Assembly: GCA_900543175.1 (NCBI GenBank)
Contig: UQQO01000028.1
Location: 1 to 20,080, forward strand
Length of the DNA: 20,080 bases
Reading direction: 5' to 3'
From: an uncultured Fusobacterium sp.
GTDB taxonomy: Bacteria; Fusobacteriota; Fusobacteriia; Fusobacteriales; Fusobacteriaceae
The notes beneath the pieces are model-generated. The model worked only from the letters and a program-made list of their open reading frames with translations. It made no database searches and was not told the DNA's origin. Each line of letters begins with the position of its first letter. Within the stretch, counting starts at the first letter, position 1. Shown here in pieces: positions 12,977 to 20,080 of the stretch. A program made the translations under genes and the position numbers.

Positions 12977-15085
12977 TTATAATCTAAATAATAAATCGTA
13001 ATAAGTAGGTATAGGCCATACTGTTTTTTCTATTAGAAGTTCAAGAGAGTCAACAACAGTTCTCATACGAGCTAAAACAGGTATAAGTTCATTGTGGTAA
13101 TAGCAAGCTCTTTCATATTCATCAGCAATAGCCATAGCAGTTCTAAGCCCTTCATTTAATTCAGTTATAGAGTCTTTAAGTTGGTTTTTAAATCCTATTA
13201 CTTTAATTAAATGTTCTTTATCATATTGGATAAATTGTTCCTCTCCTAGAGCCTCTCTAACACTGTTAATCATTTGAGAAATATTAGTTATATATCTTGA
13301 AATACAAGGATAAATTTCATTTCTTGCCATTCTAATAGCAGTAGATATTTCAATATTTGTTTGTTTATTAAATCTATCACTGTAGATTTTAAATCTTGAA
13401 TATAACTCATTTCTTGTTAAAACTTTATGTCTTTCAAAAAGAGCAATAGTTTCTTCTCTAATATAAACAGGGATTCCTTCAATAGTATTTTTTAGATTTG
13501 AAAGTCCAAGTTCTTTAGCTTTATCTATCCAAGCTTGTTCATATCCATTTCCATTGAATATAATTCTTTTGTGTTTAGGATATCTATCTTTTATAAGTTT
13601 AACAATATATTTATTGATATTTTTTGTAGGATCTGTTTTTTCTAAGTAATCAGCATACTCTTTTAAGATATCAGCAACTATAGTGTTGATCATAAATACT
13701 GGTGTAGAAGCAGAAGCACTTGATCCAGGCATTCTAAATTCAAATTTATTTCCTGTAAATGCGAAAGGTGAAGTTCTGTTTCTATCTGATAAGTCTTTAG
13801 AAATTTTTGGAATGTGCATTCCAATATCTAATACCTCTTCAGAACTTTCATTAAATTGTGTATTACCAATATTTTCTAATAATTCTTGAAGTTGTTCTCC
13901 TAAGAAGATAGAGATAACTGCTGGTGGAGCTTCGTGTCCCCCAAGTCTATGATCATTTCCTGGTGTAGCTGTACATGCTCTTAAAATATCAGCATATCTA
14001 TCTACTCCCTCTATAACAGCCATTAGATATAGTAAAAATTGAAGATTATCTTTAGTTAGAGAATCTGGGTTGTATAGATTTTTTCCTGTATCTGTCGATA
14101 GTGACCAGTTACAATGTTTTCCAGAACCATTGACACCTTGGAAAGGTTTTTCGTGAAGAAGTGCAGCAAGATGGTGTCTATTTGCAACTTTTTTAATGAT
14201 GTCCATAGTTAAGTGGTTTTGGTCAACAGCAACGTTAGCAGTAGTAAACATCAGTGCTATTTCAAATTGGTTAGGAGCAACTTCGTTATGTTTAGTTTTA
14301 GCCATAACTCCAACTTTCCAAAGTTCAGCATCAAGCTCAGCCATGAAACACTCTACTCTCTCTTTAATTGTTCCGTAGTAGTGGTCGTTCATCTCTTGCC
14401 CTTTAGGTGGTAAGTTACCAAAAAGAGTTCTTCCAGCTAATGCTAAGTCTAAACGTTTATCCCAAAACTCCTTTTCAACAAGGAAATATTCTTGTTCAGC
14501 ACCAAGAGTAACATCTATATGTCTAGTTTGAGTATCTCCTAATAATTTTTGAATTCTTAATGCTTGAGATTCAACAGCTTTTATAGATCTTATTAGAGGA
14601 ACTTTTTTATCTAATGCTTCACCATTGTAACCAACAAAAGCAGTAGGAATATATAGAGTTTTAGAAATTCCTTCTCCTTTTAAGAACATAGGTGAGCTTG
14701 TATCCCAAGCTGTATATCCACGAGCTTCGAAAGTTGATCTTAATCCCCCATTAGGGAAAGATGAAGTATCAGCTTCTCCCTTTATAAGCTCTTTTCCAGA
14801 AAATTGAGACATTATAGTTCCATCTGATGTGATAGCAATAAAAGATTCGTGTTTTTCTGCAGTTAATTCAGTAAGAGGTTGAAACCAGTGAGTAAAGTGT
14901 GTAGCACCTTTTTCAGTAGCCCAACTTTTTACTGCATTGGCAATAACATCAGCTACTTCTAAAGACATTTCAGCTTCCCCAAGTTGAACAGATTTAAATT
15001 TTTTGAAAATTGAACTAGGAACTCTACTTTTTAATTCAAGTTCTGAAAAATAGTTGACTCCAAAAACTTCCAGCATTGTGTTCAT
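12977..15085 (-). CDS. glnN: Type III glutamine synthetase GlnN
   Basis: A 702-residue enzyme, the usual length for GSIII and much longer than GSI/GSII. It forms glutamine from glutamate, ammonia and ATP in the cytoplasm. Catalytic blocks are present: LGAEQEYF at 194-201 (metal and substrate binding), KHNEVAPNQFEIA at 265-277, NGSGKHCNWS at 319-328, and GNDHRLGGHEAPPA around 378-391. The C-terminal region contains the long helical extension typical of type III enzymes. ATG 15085 is chosen, with GGGAGG at 15101-15096 upstream; the ATG at 15076 is too far from that site. The gene is monocistronic, is transcribed from a promoter about 130 bp upstream, and ends at the terminator shared with the helicase gene. 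No glnR, glnB or ammonium transporter gene is adjacent. Confidence 0.97.
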   Translation of the reverse strand: MNTMLEVFGVNYFSELELKSRVPSSIFKKFKSVQLGEAEMSLEVADVIANAVKSWATEKGATHFTHWFQPLTELTAEKHESFIAITSDGTIMSQFSGKELIKGEADTSSFPNGGLRSTFEARGYTAWDTSSPMFLKGEGISKTLYIPTAFVGYNGEALDKKVPLIRSIKAVESQALRIQKLLGDTQTRHIDVTLGAEQEYFLVEKEFWDKRLDLALAGRTLFGNLPPKGQEMNDHYYGTIKERVECFMAELDAELWKVGVMAKTKHNEVAPNQFEIALMFTTANVAVDQNHLTMDIIKKVANRHHLAALLHEKPFQGVNGSGKHCNWSLSTDTGKNLYNPDSLTKDNLQFLLYLMAVIEGVDRYADILRACTATPGNDHRLGGHEAPPAVISIFLGEQLQELLENIGNTQFNESSEEVLDIGMHIPKISKDLSDRNRTSPFAFTGNKFEFRMPGSSASASTPVFMINTIVADILKEYADYLEKTDPTKNINKYIVKLIKDRYPKHKRIIFNGNGYEQAWIDKAKELGLSNLKNTIEGIPVYIREETIALFERHKVLTRNELYSRFKIYSDRFNKQTNIEISTAIRMARNEIYPCISRYITNISQMINSVREALGEEQFIQYDKEHLIKVIGFKNQLKDSITELNEGLRTAMAIADEYERACYYHNELIPVLARMRTVVDSLELLIEKTVWPIPTYYDLLFRL

Positions 15086-15215
15086 TTATTAAACGCCTCC
15101 CTGTATATAATAAAAATTTTTTATAGGAAAATTTTAGTGATTACATAACTAAAACATAAGATACATAAAGGTATATAATATAAATGTGTTAAAATATTAA
15201 TTGTATTAATTTTAT
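15086..15215 (-). promoter_or_regulatory. Long AT-rich 5' leader of glnN
   Basis: About 130 nt separate the predicted transcription start from the glnN ATG. CATAAGATA (15155-15163) is a perfect inverted match to TATCTTATG (15213-15221), so the extreme 5' end could pair with mid-leader. Near the ribosome-binding site an A/T-only dyad (about 15107-15125) could form a weak hairpin. I found no known riboswitch, T-box or ANTAR-type hexaloop hairpin pair. A regulatory role is possible but unproven. Confidence 0.35.
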
Positions 15216-15221
15216 CTTATG

Positions 15222-15250
15222 ATTGTAGCACAAGTGAACATGATAATCAA
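15222..15250 (-). promoter_or_regulatory. Sigma-70 type promoter of glnN
   Basis: On the minus strand, TTGATT (15250-15245) and TACAAT (15227-15222) are separated by exactly 17 bp, with a TGC extension just before the -10. Transcription would start near 15215. It is back to back with the ptsI promoter. Confidence 0.7.
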
Positions 15251-15289
15251 TAGATTTTTTTAAAAATTTATTTTGATTTAGTAAAAAAA

Positions 15290-15328
15290 TTGAAAAAAAA
15301 AATAAAATAAGATATAATCTAATATAAT
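15290..15328 (+). promoter_or_regulatory. Strong sigma-70 promoter of the ptsI-ptsH-ispH-rpsA operon
   Basis: TTGAAA at 15290-15295 is followed after 17 bp by a perfect TATAAT at 15313-15318. A second perfect TATAAT at 15323-15328 lies 10 bp further on and might give an alternative start. The upstream region is rich in A and T runs, as in an UP element. Transcription would start near 15325 to 15335. Confidence 0.82.
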
Positions 15329-15359
15329 CCATTAAAGGTGAAGCAGAGGAGTGAGAAAA

Positions 15360-17087
15360 ATGGAAGTAATAAAAGGAAGTTTCGCTTTTGAAGGCATTGT
15401 GACTGGAGAAGTCTTTTTAGATAAAAAGAAATATATAGATGAAGGAATAACAGCAATATTAGATGAAAAAGATGTTGAAAATGAGATTGAAAGATTTGAA
15501 AGAGCTTTGGAACTTTCAAAGGAGTCTTTAGAAGATTTGAGAACTAGTTTTGCTGGAAAAATGAATGAACATGATTTGGAAATAATAACAGCTCATATGA
15601 TGATATTAGATGATCCAATATATGTATCAGACATAAAAAAAAGTATAAAAAAAGATAAGTTAAGAGCTGAAGAAGCAGTAAAACTTATAACTACTAAATA
15701 TGTAAAGATGTTTAAAAATATTCAAAATCCTGAGTATAGACAAAAGGAATTGGATATAAAAGATGTTGGAAAAAGAATAGTAGGAAATTTAGATAAAAGA
15801 TTTGAAGATTGGAAAAAATTAGATGGTAAAATTTTAGTAACAGAGGAGATTTTTCCAACTGAGCTTTTAAATATATATCATCTAGGAATAAAAATAAAGG
15901 GGATAGTTATGGAGTATGGTGGAGAAACATCACACTTAGCTATTCTTGCAAAAGCTTTAGAAATTCCAACATTGATGGGAATAAAAAATATTTTTAGCTA
16001 TAATTGGGGAAAAGATATAATTTTAGATACTACAGAGATCAATTCTTGTGTTATAATAGAACCAGATGAAAAAACTAAAAAAGAGTATGAAAATCTTTTA
16101 GAAAAATTTGAATTAAAAAAGGAAGAGATAAAAAGAGATGCTAATTTACCAACTGAGACTTTAGATGGAGAAAAAGTATCTCTATATATAAATGTTAGTG
16201 GGGACTTAGACTCAGAAGAGGTTAGAGCTTTAAAACCTGATGGAATAGGTCTATTGAGAACAGAACTTTTATATATGAAAAATACATCTTTCCCAGATGA
16301 AGAAAATCAATTTAAAGTTTATAGTAGTATAGTAGAAAAATTTGATAAAGATTCTTCTATTATAATAAGAACTTTAGATATTGGTGCTGATAAACAGTTG
16401 CCATATTTTAAGATGAAAAATGAAACAAACTCTTTTTTAGGTTTAAGAGGAATAAGATTTAGTTTACAAAATCAAGATATATTTATTACACAATTAAAAG
16501 CTATTTTAAGGGCTGCGTATAATAGAAATGTAAAGATTATGTATCCAATGGTTACCAATATATCTGAACTTAGAGAAGCAAATAAACTGTTAGAGAGAGC
16601 AAAAGAAGAGTTGAAAGAAGAAAATAAACTATATAAAGAGGATATTGAAATTGGAGTAATGATAGAAGTTCCATCAATAGTTATGATGGCAGATGTTTTT
16701 GCTCAAGAGGTAGATTTCTTCAGTATAGGTACAAATGATCTTACTCAATATATTTTAGCCACAGATAGACTTTCTGAAACTGTATCTTCAATGTATGATT
16801 GCTATAATCCTGCTGTATTACGTTCTATCGCCTTTGTAAAAAAAGCAGCTGATCTATATGGAAAAAAAGTGTCAGTTTGTGGAGAGATGGCAGGAGATGC
16901 AAAAGCTATAGTTGCTTTTTTAAGTATGGGAATAAAAGATTTAAGTATGGTAGGAACGTCAATTTTAACTGCAAGATCTTTAATAAGAAGTTTAAATTAT
17001 GAAAAACTAAAAGAGATAAAGGAAAAAATATTACTTTGTCACGATTCAAAAGAAGTAAAAGATATTTTAATAAAATATATAAACTAA
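15360..17087 (+). CDS. ptsI: PTS enzyme I (phosphoenolpyruvate-protein phosphotransferase)
   Basis: A 575-residue cytoplasmic enzyme, the same length as E. coli enzyme I, that takes phosphate from PEP and passes it to HPr for sugar uptake. The phosphorylated histidine is His192 in GGETSHLAILAKALEIP. The PEP-binding signature IGVMIEVPSIVMMADVF...FFSIGTNDLTQY falls around 431-464, and catalytic Cys507 is in SVCGEMAGD. I chose ATG 15360 because AGGAG at 15347-15351 is 8 nt upstream; the in-frame GTG at 15351 overlaps that site. It is first in an operon and 18 bp before ptsH. The ptsI-then-ptsH order is the reverse of that in E. coli and B. subtilis. Confidence 0.97.
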   Translation: MEVIKGSFAFEGIVTGEVFLDKKKYIDEGITAILDEKDVENEIERFERALELSKESLEDLRTSFAGKMNEHDLEIITAHMMILDDPIYVSDIKKSIKKDKLRAEEAVKLITTKYVKMFKNIQNPEYRQKELDIKDVGKRIVGNLDKRFEDWKKLDGKILVTEEIFPTELLNIYHLGIKIKGIVMEYGGETSHLAILAKALEIPTLMGIKNIFSYNWGKDIILDTTEINSCVIIEPDEKTKKEYENLLEKFELKKEEIKRDANLPTETLDGEKVSLYINVSGDLDSEEVRALKPDGIGLLRTELLYMKNTSFPDEENQFKVYSSIVEKFDKDSSIIIRTLDIGADKQLPYFKMKNETNSFLGLRGIRFSLQNQDIFITQLKAILRAAYNRNVKIMYPMVTNISELREANKLLERAKEELKEENKLYKEDIEIGVMIEVPSIVMMADVFAQEVDFFSIGTNDLTQYILATDRLSETVSSMYDCYNPAVLRSIAFVKKAADLYGKKVSVCGEMAGDAKAIVAFLSMGIKDLSMVGTSILTARSLIRSLNYEKLKEIKEKILLCHDSKEVKDILIKYIN

Positions 17088-17105
17088 AAGGAAAGGGATA
17101 AATTT

Positions 17106-17375
17106 ATGAAAAGTAGAATAGTTCAAATAAAGAATAAAGCTGGATTACATGCAAGACCTTCATCTTTATTTGTGCAATTAGTAACTGGATATGATTCTGA
17201 CATTACAGTTAAGTGTGATGATGAAGAGATAAATGGAAAAAGTATTATGGGATTGATGTTGTTAGCAGCAGAGTGTGGAAGAAAACTTGAGCTTATAGCA
17301 GATGGACCAGATGAAGATGAGATGTTAGATGCACTTGTTGATCTAATAGAAGTAAAAAAATTTAATGAGGAATAG
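17106..17375 (+). CDS. ptsH: Phosphocarrier protein HPr
   Basis: An 89-residue PTS phosphocarrier. His15 in KAGLHARPSSLFV is the residue phosphorylated by enzyme I. Ser46 in NGKSIMGLMLLA lies at the position phosphorylated by HPr kinase in Gram-positive bacteria, so regulatory phosphorylation is possible; no hprK gene is in the window. The C-terminus is highly acidic. An AAGGAAAGGGA site precedes the ATG. The gene ends 2 bp before ispH, whose ribosome-binding site GAGGAA lies inside the last ptsH codons, so these genes are likely coupled. Confidence 0.97.
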   Translation: MKSRIVQIKNKAGLHARPSSLFVQLVTGYDSDITVKCDDEEINGKSIMGLMLLAAECGRKLELIADGPDEDEMLDALVDLIEVKKFNEE

Positions 17376-17377
17376 TT

Positions 17378-18247
17378 ATGGAGATAATAAGAGCTAAACA
17401 TATGGGATTCTGTTTTGGAGTCTCTGGAGCTATTGAAACTTGTCACAATGTATTAAAAAAAGAGGAAAATAAAAATAGAAGAATTTTTATTTTAGGGATG
17501 TTAGTCCACAATAGATATGTAGTAGATAAGTTAAAAGATGAAGGATTTCTAATAGTAGAAGAGGAAGAGATTTTAAATCAAAAAGATGATTTGAATGAAA
17601 ATGATATAGTGATTATAAGAGCACATGGAACTTTAAAAAAAATTTATAACATTTTGAATGAAAAAAGAGTCAAAGTATATGATGCTACTTGTAAATTTGT
17701 AACTCATATTAGAGAAACTTTAATAGAGATGGAAAAGCAAGGATATGAAATTATATTCATAGGAGATAAAAATCATCCTGAGGTAAAAGGAATTATATCT
17801 TTTGGAGAGAATATAAGAGTTTATAATGAGTTAGAAGAAGTTGAAAAAGCTGAAATAGATAGCAATAAAAAGTATTGTGTTCTTACACAAACAACTTTAA
17901 ACAAAAAAAAATTAGAAAAAATAAAAAGTTTCTTGGAAAATCACTATTCAAATGTTAAGATATCAGATAAGGTGTGTGGAGCAACTCAAGTTCGCCAAGA
18001 AGCAGTGGAAGAGTTAGCTAAAGAGGTAGATATACTATTAGTTATTGGTGGAAAAAATAGTTCTAATACTAAAAAGTTATATGATATCTCAAAAGCTATA
18101 AATGAAAAAACTTATCTAATCGAAAGTGAAAAAGAGTTAGAAGAAAATTGGTTCGATGGCTGTGAAAAAATAGGAATTACAGCTGGAGCCTCAACACCGG
18201 AAGAAATAGTAATTAATATAGAAAATAAAATAAGGGGGATCAATTAA
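17378..18247 (+). CDS. ispH: 4-hydroxy-3-methylbut-2-enyl diphosphate reductase IspH
   Basis: A 289-residue [4Fe-4S] enzyme for the last step of the MEP pathway, reducing HMBPP to IPP and DMAPP. All three cluster cysteines are present: Cys12 in HMGFCFGV, Cys105 in DATCKFV and Cys200 in KVCGATQ. Substrate-binding residues are also kept: His44, His83 (RAHGT), His133 and Glu135 (NHPEVKG), and TQTT at 170-173. Its stop TAA (18245-18247) overlaps the rpsA ATG by one base (TAATG), a coupling arrangement. In some clostridia and fusobacteria IspH and S1 are, to my recollection, a single fused polypeptide; here they are two adjoining genes. Confidence 0.97.
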   Translation: MEIIRAKHMGFCFGVSGAIETCHNVLKKEENKNRRIFILGMLVHNRYVVDKLKDEGFLIVEEEEILNQKDDLNENDIVIIRAHGTLKKIYNILNEKRVKVYDATCKFVTHIRETLIEMEKQGYEIIFIGDKNHPEVKGIISFGENIRVYNELEEVEKAEIDSNKKYCVLTQTTLNKKKLEKIKSFLENHYSNVKISDKVCGATQVRQEAVEELAKEVDILLVIGGKNSSNTKKLYDISKAINEKTYLIESEKELEENWFDGCEKIGITAGASTPEEIVINIENKIRGIN

Positions 18248-19881
18248 TGTCTAATAATAATGAACACGTTGATTACACAGAATTTGAATCTTGGCTAAAT
18301 GAGTATATGCCAGAGGAAGACAATGCTAAAGGAGAAAAAGTAAGAGTAAAAGGAATATTAGCTACAAAAGAAAGAAACTTCTCTTTCCTTGATGTTCCAG
18401 GATTACCTACAAGTGTAAGAGTAAGAACTGAAGAGCTAGAAAACTACAATGAAGGAGATGAAGTAGAAGTTCTTTTAGTTGGAGAAGACGAAGATTTCAA
18501 AATTGGTTCAAGAAGAAGAATAGATATGGAAGATAGTTGGAAAAAACTAGAAGAAGCTTTCGAAAAGAAAGAGATCATCACAGGAAAAATCGTTAAGAGA
18601 GTAAAAGGTGGATATATGGTAGAAGCTATGTTCCATCAAGGATTCCTTCCTAACTCTTTATCAGAAATCTCAATGAAAGATGGAGATAAAGTAATCGGAG
18701 AGGAAATCAAAGTAATGATTAAAGATATCAAACCTGATAAAGATAAAAAAGGTAAGAAAATTACTTTCTCTAAAAAAGATATAACTCTATTAAAAGAAAG
18801 TGAAGAGTTCTCTGAATTAAAAGTTGGAGATGTTGTAGAAGCTGAAATTACAGATGTTCTTGAATTTGGACTTTCATTAAAAATTCAACATCTAAGAGGA
18901 TTTGTACATATTTCTGAAGTATCTTGGAAAAAACTAGATAAATTATCTGATCAATACAAAAAAGGAGATATGGTAAAAGCTGAAATTATATCTCTAGAAC
19001 CAGAAAAGAAAAATGTAAAACTTTCAATAAAAGCTCTAACAAGAAATCCTTGGGAAGTAGCGGCAGAACAATATGCTGTTGATTCTGTAATTGAAGGAAA
19101 AGTAACTAAAATACTTCCTTATGGAGTATTTGTTGAAATAGCTGATGGTGTAGAAGGATTAGTACACATGTCAGACTTTACATGGAATAAGAAAAGAGTT
19201 AGCTTAAATGAATTTGTTCAAGTTGGAGATACAGTTAAAGTTAAAGTTCTTGAATTCCAACCAGCTGAAAGAAAATTAAAACTAGGAATTAAACAATTAA
19301 GTGAAAATCCTTGGGATTCAGCTGAAACAAGATTTGCAGTAGGAACTCAATTAACAGGAAAAGTTTTAGAAGTAAAACCTTTTGGACTTTTTGCTGAAGT
19401 TGAACCTGGTGTAGATGTATTTATTCACCAATCAGACTATAACTGGCAAGGTGAAGAAAATAAGAAATTTGCAGTTGGAGATACAGTAGAATTTAAAGTA
19501 ATCGAACTTAATACAGAAGATAACAAAATTAAAGGAAGTATAAAAGCTTTAAGAAAAAGTCCTTGGGAAGTAGCTCTAGAAAACTATAAAGTTGGAGATA
19601 CAGTAGAAAAAGAAATTAAAAATATAATGGACTTTGGATTATTTGTTAATTTAAGTAAAGGAATAGATGGATTTATTCCTGCTCAATTAGCATCTAAAGA
19701 CTTTATAAAAAATCTTAAAGATAAATTTACAGTAGGACAAAAAGTAAAAGCTCAAATTACTGAAATAGATAGAGAAAAACAAAGAATTAAATTATCTATT
19801 AAAAAAATAGAAATTGAAGAAGAAAGAAGAGAAAATCAAGAACTTCTTTCTAAATATGGAACTTCTGGAGAAGATAGATAA
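18247..19881 (+). CDS. rpsA: 30S ribosomal protein S1
   Basis: A 544-residue protein built of repeated S1 (OB-fold) RNA-binding domains. Five are clear, at about 105-175, 190-263, 275-350, 361-434 and 448-520, each with the pattern GxxVxGxVxxxxxFGxFVxxxxGxxGxxHxS. The best conserved are PYGVFVEIADGVEGLVHMSD and DFGLFVNLSKGIDGFIP. Residues 25-95 may be a degenerate sixth domain. It binds mRNA on the small subunit and aids initiation. AAGGGGGA (about 18232-18239) precedes the ATG that overlaps the ispH stop. It is the last gene of the operon and is followed by a strong terminator. Some S1-like proteins are general RNA-binding factors, but the domain number and length favour true S1. Confidence 0.93.
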   Translation: MSNNNEHVDYTEFESWLNEYMPEEDNAKGEKVRVKGILATKERNFSFLDVPGLPTSVRVRTEELENYNEGDEVEVLLVGEDEDFKIGSRRRIDMEDSWKKLEEAFEKKEIITGKIVKRVKGGYMVEAMFHQGFLPNSLSEISMKDGDKVIGEEIKVMIKDIKPDKDKKGKKITFSKKDITLLKESEEFSELKVGDVVEAEITDVLEFGLSLKIQHLRGFVHISEVSWKKLDKLSDQYKKGDMVKAEIISLEPEKKNVKLSIKALTRNPWEVAAEQYAVDSVIEGKVTKILPYGVFVEIADGVEGLVHMSDFTWNKKRVSLNEFVQVGDTVKVKVLEFQPAERKLKLGIKQLSENPWDSAETRFAVGTQLTGKVLEVKPFGLFAEVEPGVDVFIHQSDYNWQGEENKKFAVGDTVEFKVIELNTEDNKIKGSIKALRKSPWEVALENYKVGDTVEKEIKNIMDFGLFVNLSKGIDGFIPAQLASKDFIKNLKDKFTVGQKVKAQITEIDREKQRIKLSIKKIEIEEERRENQELLSKYGTSGEDR

Positions 19882-19901
19882 TAAAATTATTTAAATAATA
19901 G

Positions 19902-19930
19902 AGCAGGTAGTTTTTTAGCTACCTGCTTTT
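19902..19930 (+). terminator. Intrinsic terminator of the ptsI-rpsA operon
   Basis: AGCAGGTAG 19902-19910 pairs perfectly with CTACCTGCT 19919-19927 around an 8-nt loop. A short T-run (19927-19930) and further AT-rich sequence follow. It lies 20 bp after the rpsA stop. Confidence 0.9.
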
Positions 19931-19951
19931 AAATTTTTTGAAATAATATTT

Positions 19952-19980
19952 TTGAGAATAGAGTTAAAAAATGTTATAAT
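19952..19980 (+). promoter_or_regulatory. Sigma-70 type promoter of a gene beyond the right edge
   Basis: TTGAGA at 19952-19957 and a perfect TATAAT at 19975-19980 are separated by 17 bp. The remaining 100 bp to the window end hold no start codon with a convincing ribosome-binding site, so the gene served starts outside the window. Confidence 0.7.
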
Positions 19981-20080
19981 ATAATATTCAAAAATATTTT
20001 ATCTTAAAGAAAAAATAGATATGATATAGAGAAAAGAATCTTTTGAAATCATGGTTATAATAATTGAAAAAACCTAATAT

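Noticed and set aside
15086..15350. Known riboswitch, T-box, ANTAR target or small gene in the glnN-ptsI intergenic region
   Set aside because: No conserved core, specifier or AxxGxx hexaloop pair and no reading frame with a ribosome-binding site were found. Only two promoters and AT-rich dyads are visible.
15351..15359. GTG start for ptsI (and likewise GTG 5905 for the activator and TTG 3607 for the second metQ)
   Set aside because: Each of these codons lies within or directly against the ribosome-binding sequence; the ATG 9 bp downstream is properly spaced.

Overview
The window looks like a chromosome segment of a Fusobacterium-type anaerobe. It is strongly AT-rich, uses AGGAG/GGAGG ribosome-binding sites, and encodes solute-binding proteins with SPase I-type rather than lipoprotein signal peptides, as expected of a diderm. 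The gene set (SAM-riboswitch metNIQ, type III glutamine synthetase, PTS enzyme I/HPr joined to ispH and ribosomal protein S1) also fits. This assignment is inferred from protein character and composition; no marker RNA gene is present.

Layout. 1-805 (minus) is the N-terminal part of a YqeC-like selenium/molybdenum-hydroxylase accessory protein fused to a MobA/MocA-like nucleotidyltransferase, cut by the window edge. 884-4383 is a methionine-uptake operon: promoter, SAM-I riboswitch with terminator, metN, metI and two tandem metQ genes. 4394-9282 looks like a sulfur amino acid breakdown module. It holds an inverted-repeat candidate enhancer, a consensus-like sigma-54 promoter, a PatB/MalY-type C-S lyase, a sigma-54 activator with an unusual C-terminus, and a cysteine-desulfidase-family (UPF0597) protein whose expected catalytic cysteine is valine. 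9292-10014 (minus) is a DUF218/YdcF-like membrane protein, transcribed from a promoter that overlaps the divergent promoter of a 945-residue PLD-helicase-DUF3427 protein (10116-12953). A shared convergent terminator separates this from glnN (12977-15085, minus), which has a leader of about 130 nt. 15290-19881 is a plus-strand operon ptsI-ptsH-ispH-rpsA with a strong sigma-70 promoter, ending at a clear terminator. A further promoter at 19952-19980 points to a gene beyond the right edge.

How it fits together. The first half is a coherent sulfur amino acid block. Methionine import is controlled by SAM through RNA. Next to it, C-S lyase production appears to be controlled by a sigma-54 activator encoded just downstream, alongside a second candidate cysteine-degrading enzyme. 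The most interesting points are the proposed sigma-54 regulon (enhancer, promoter and activator in cis), the Cys-to-Val change in the UPF0597 protein, the unusual geometry of the SAM riboswitch expression platform, and a pair of look-alike terminators flanking patB. The second half is nitrogen assimilation, central PTS, isoprenoid and translation genes. No tRNA, rRNA, CRISPR array or insertion sequence was seen.
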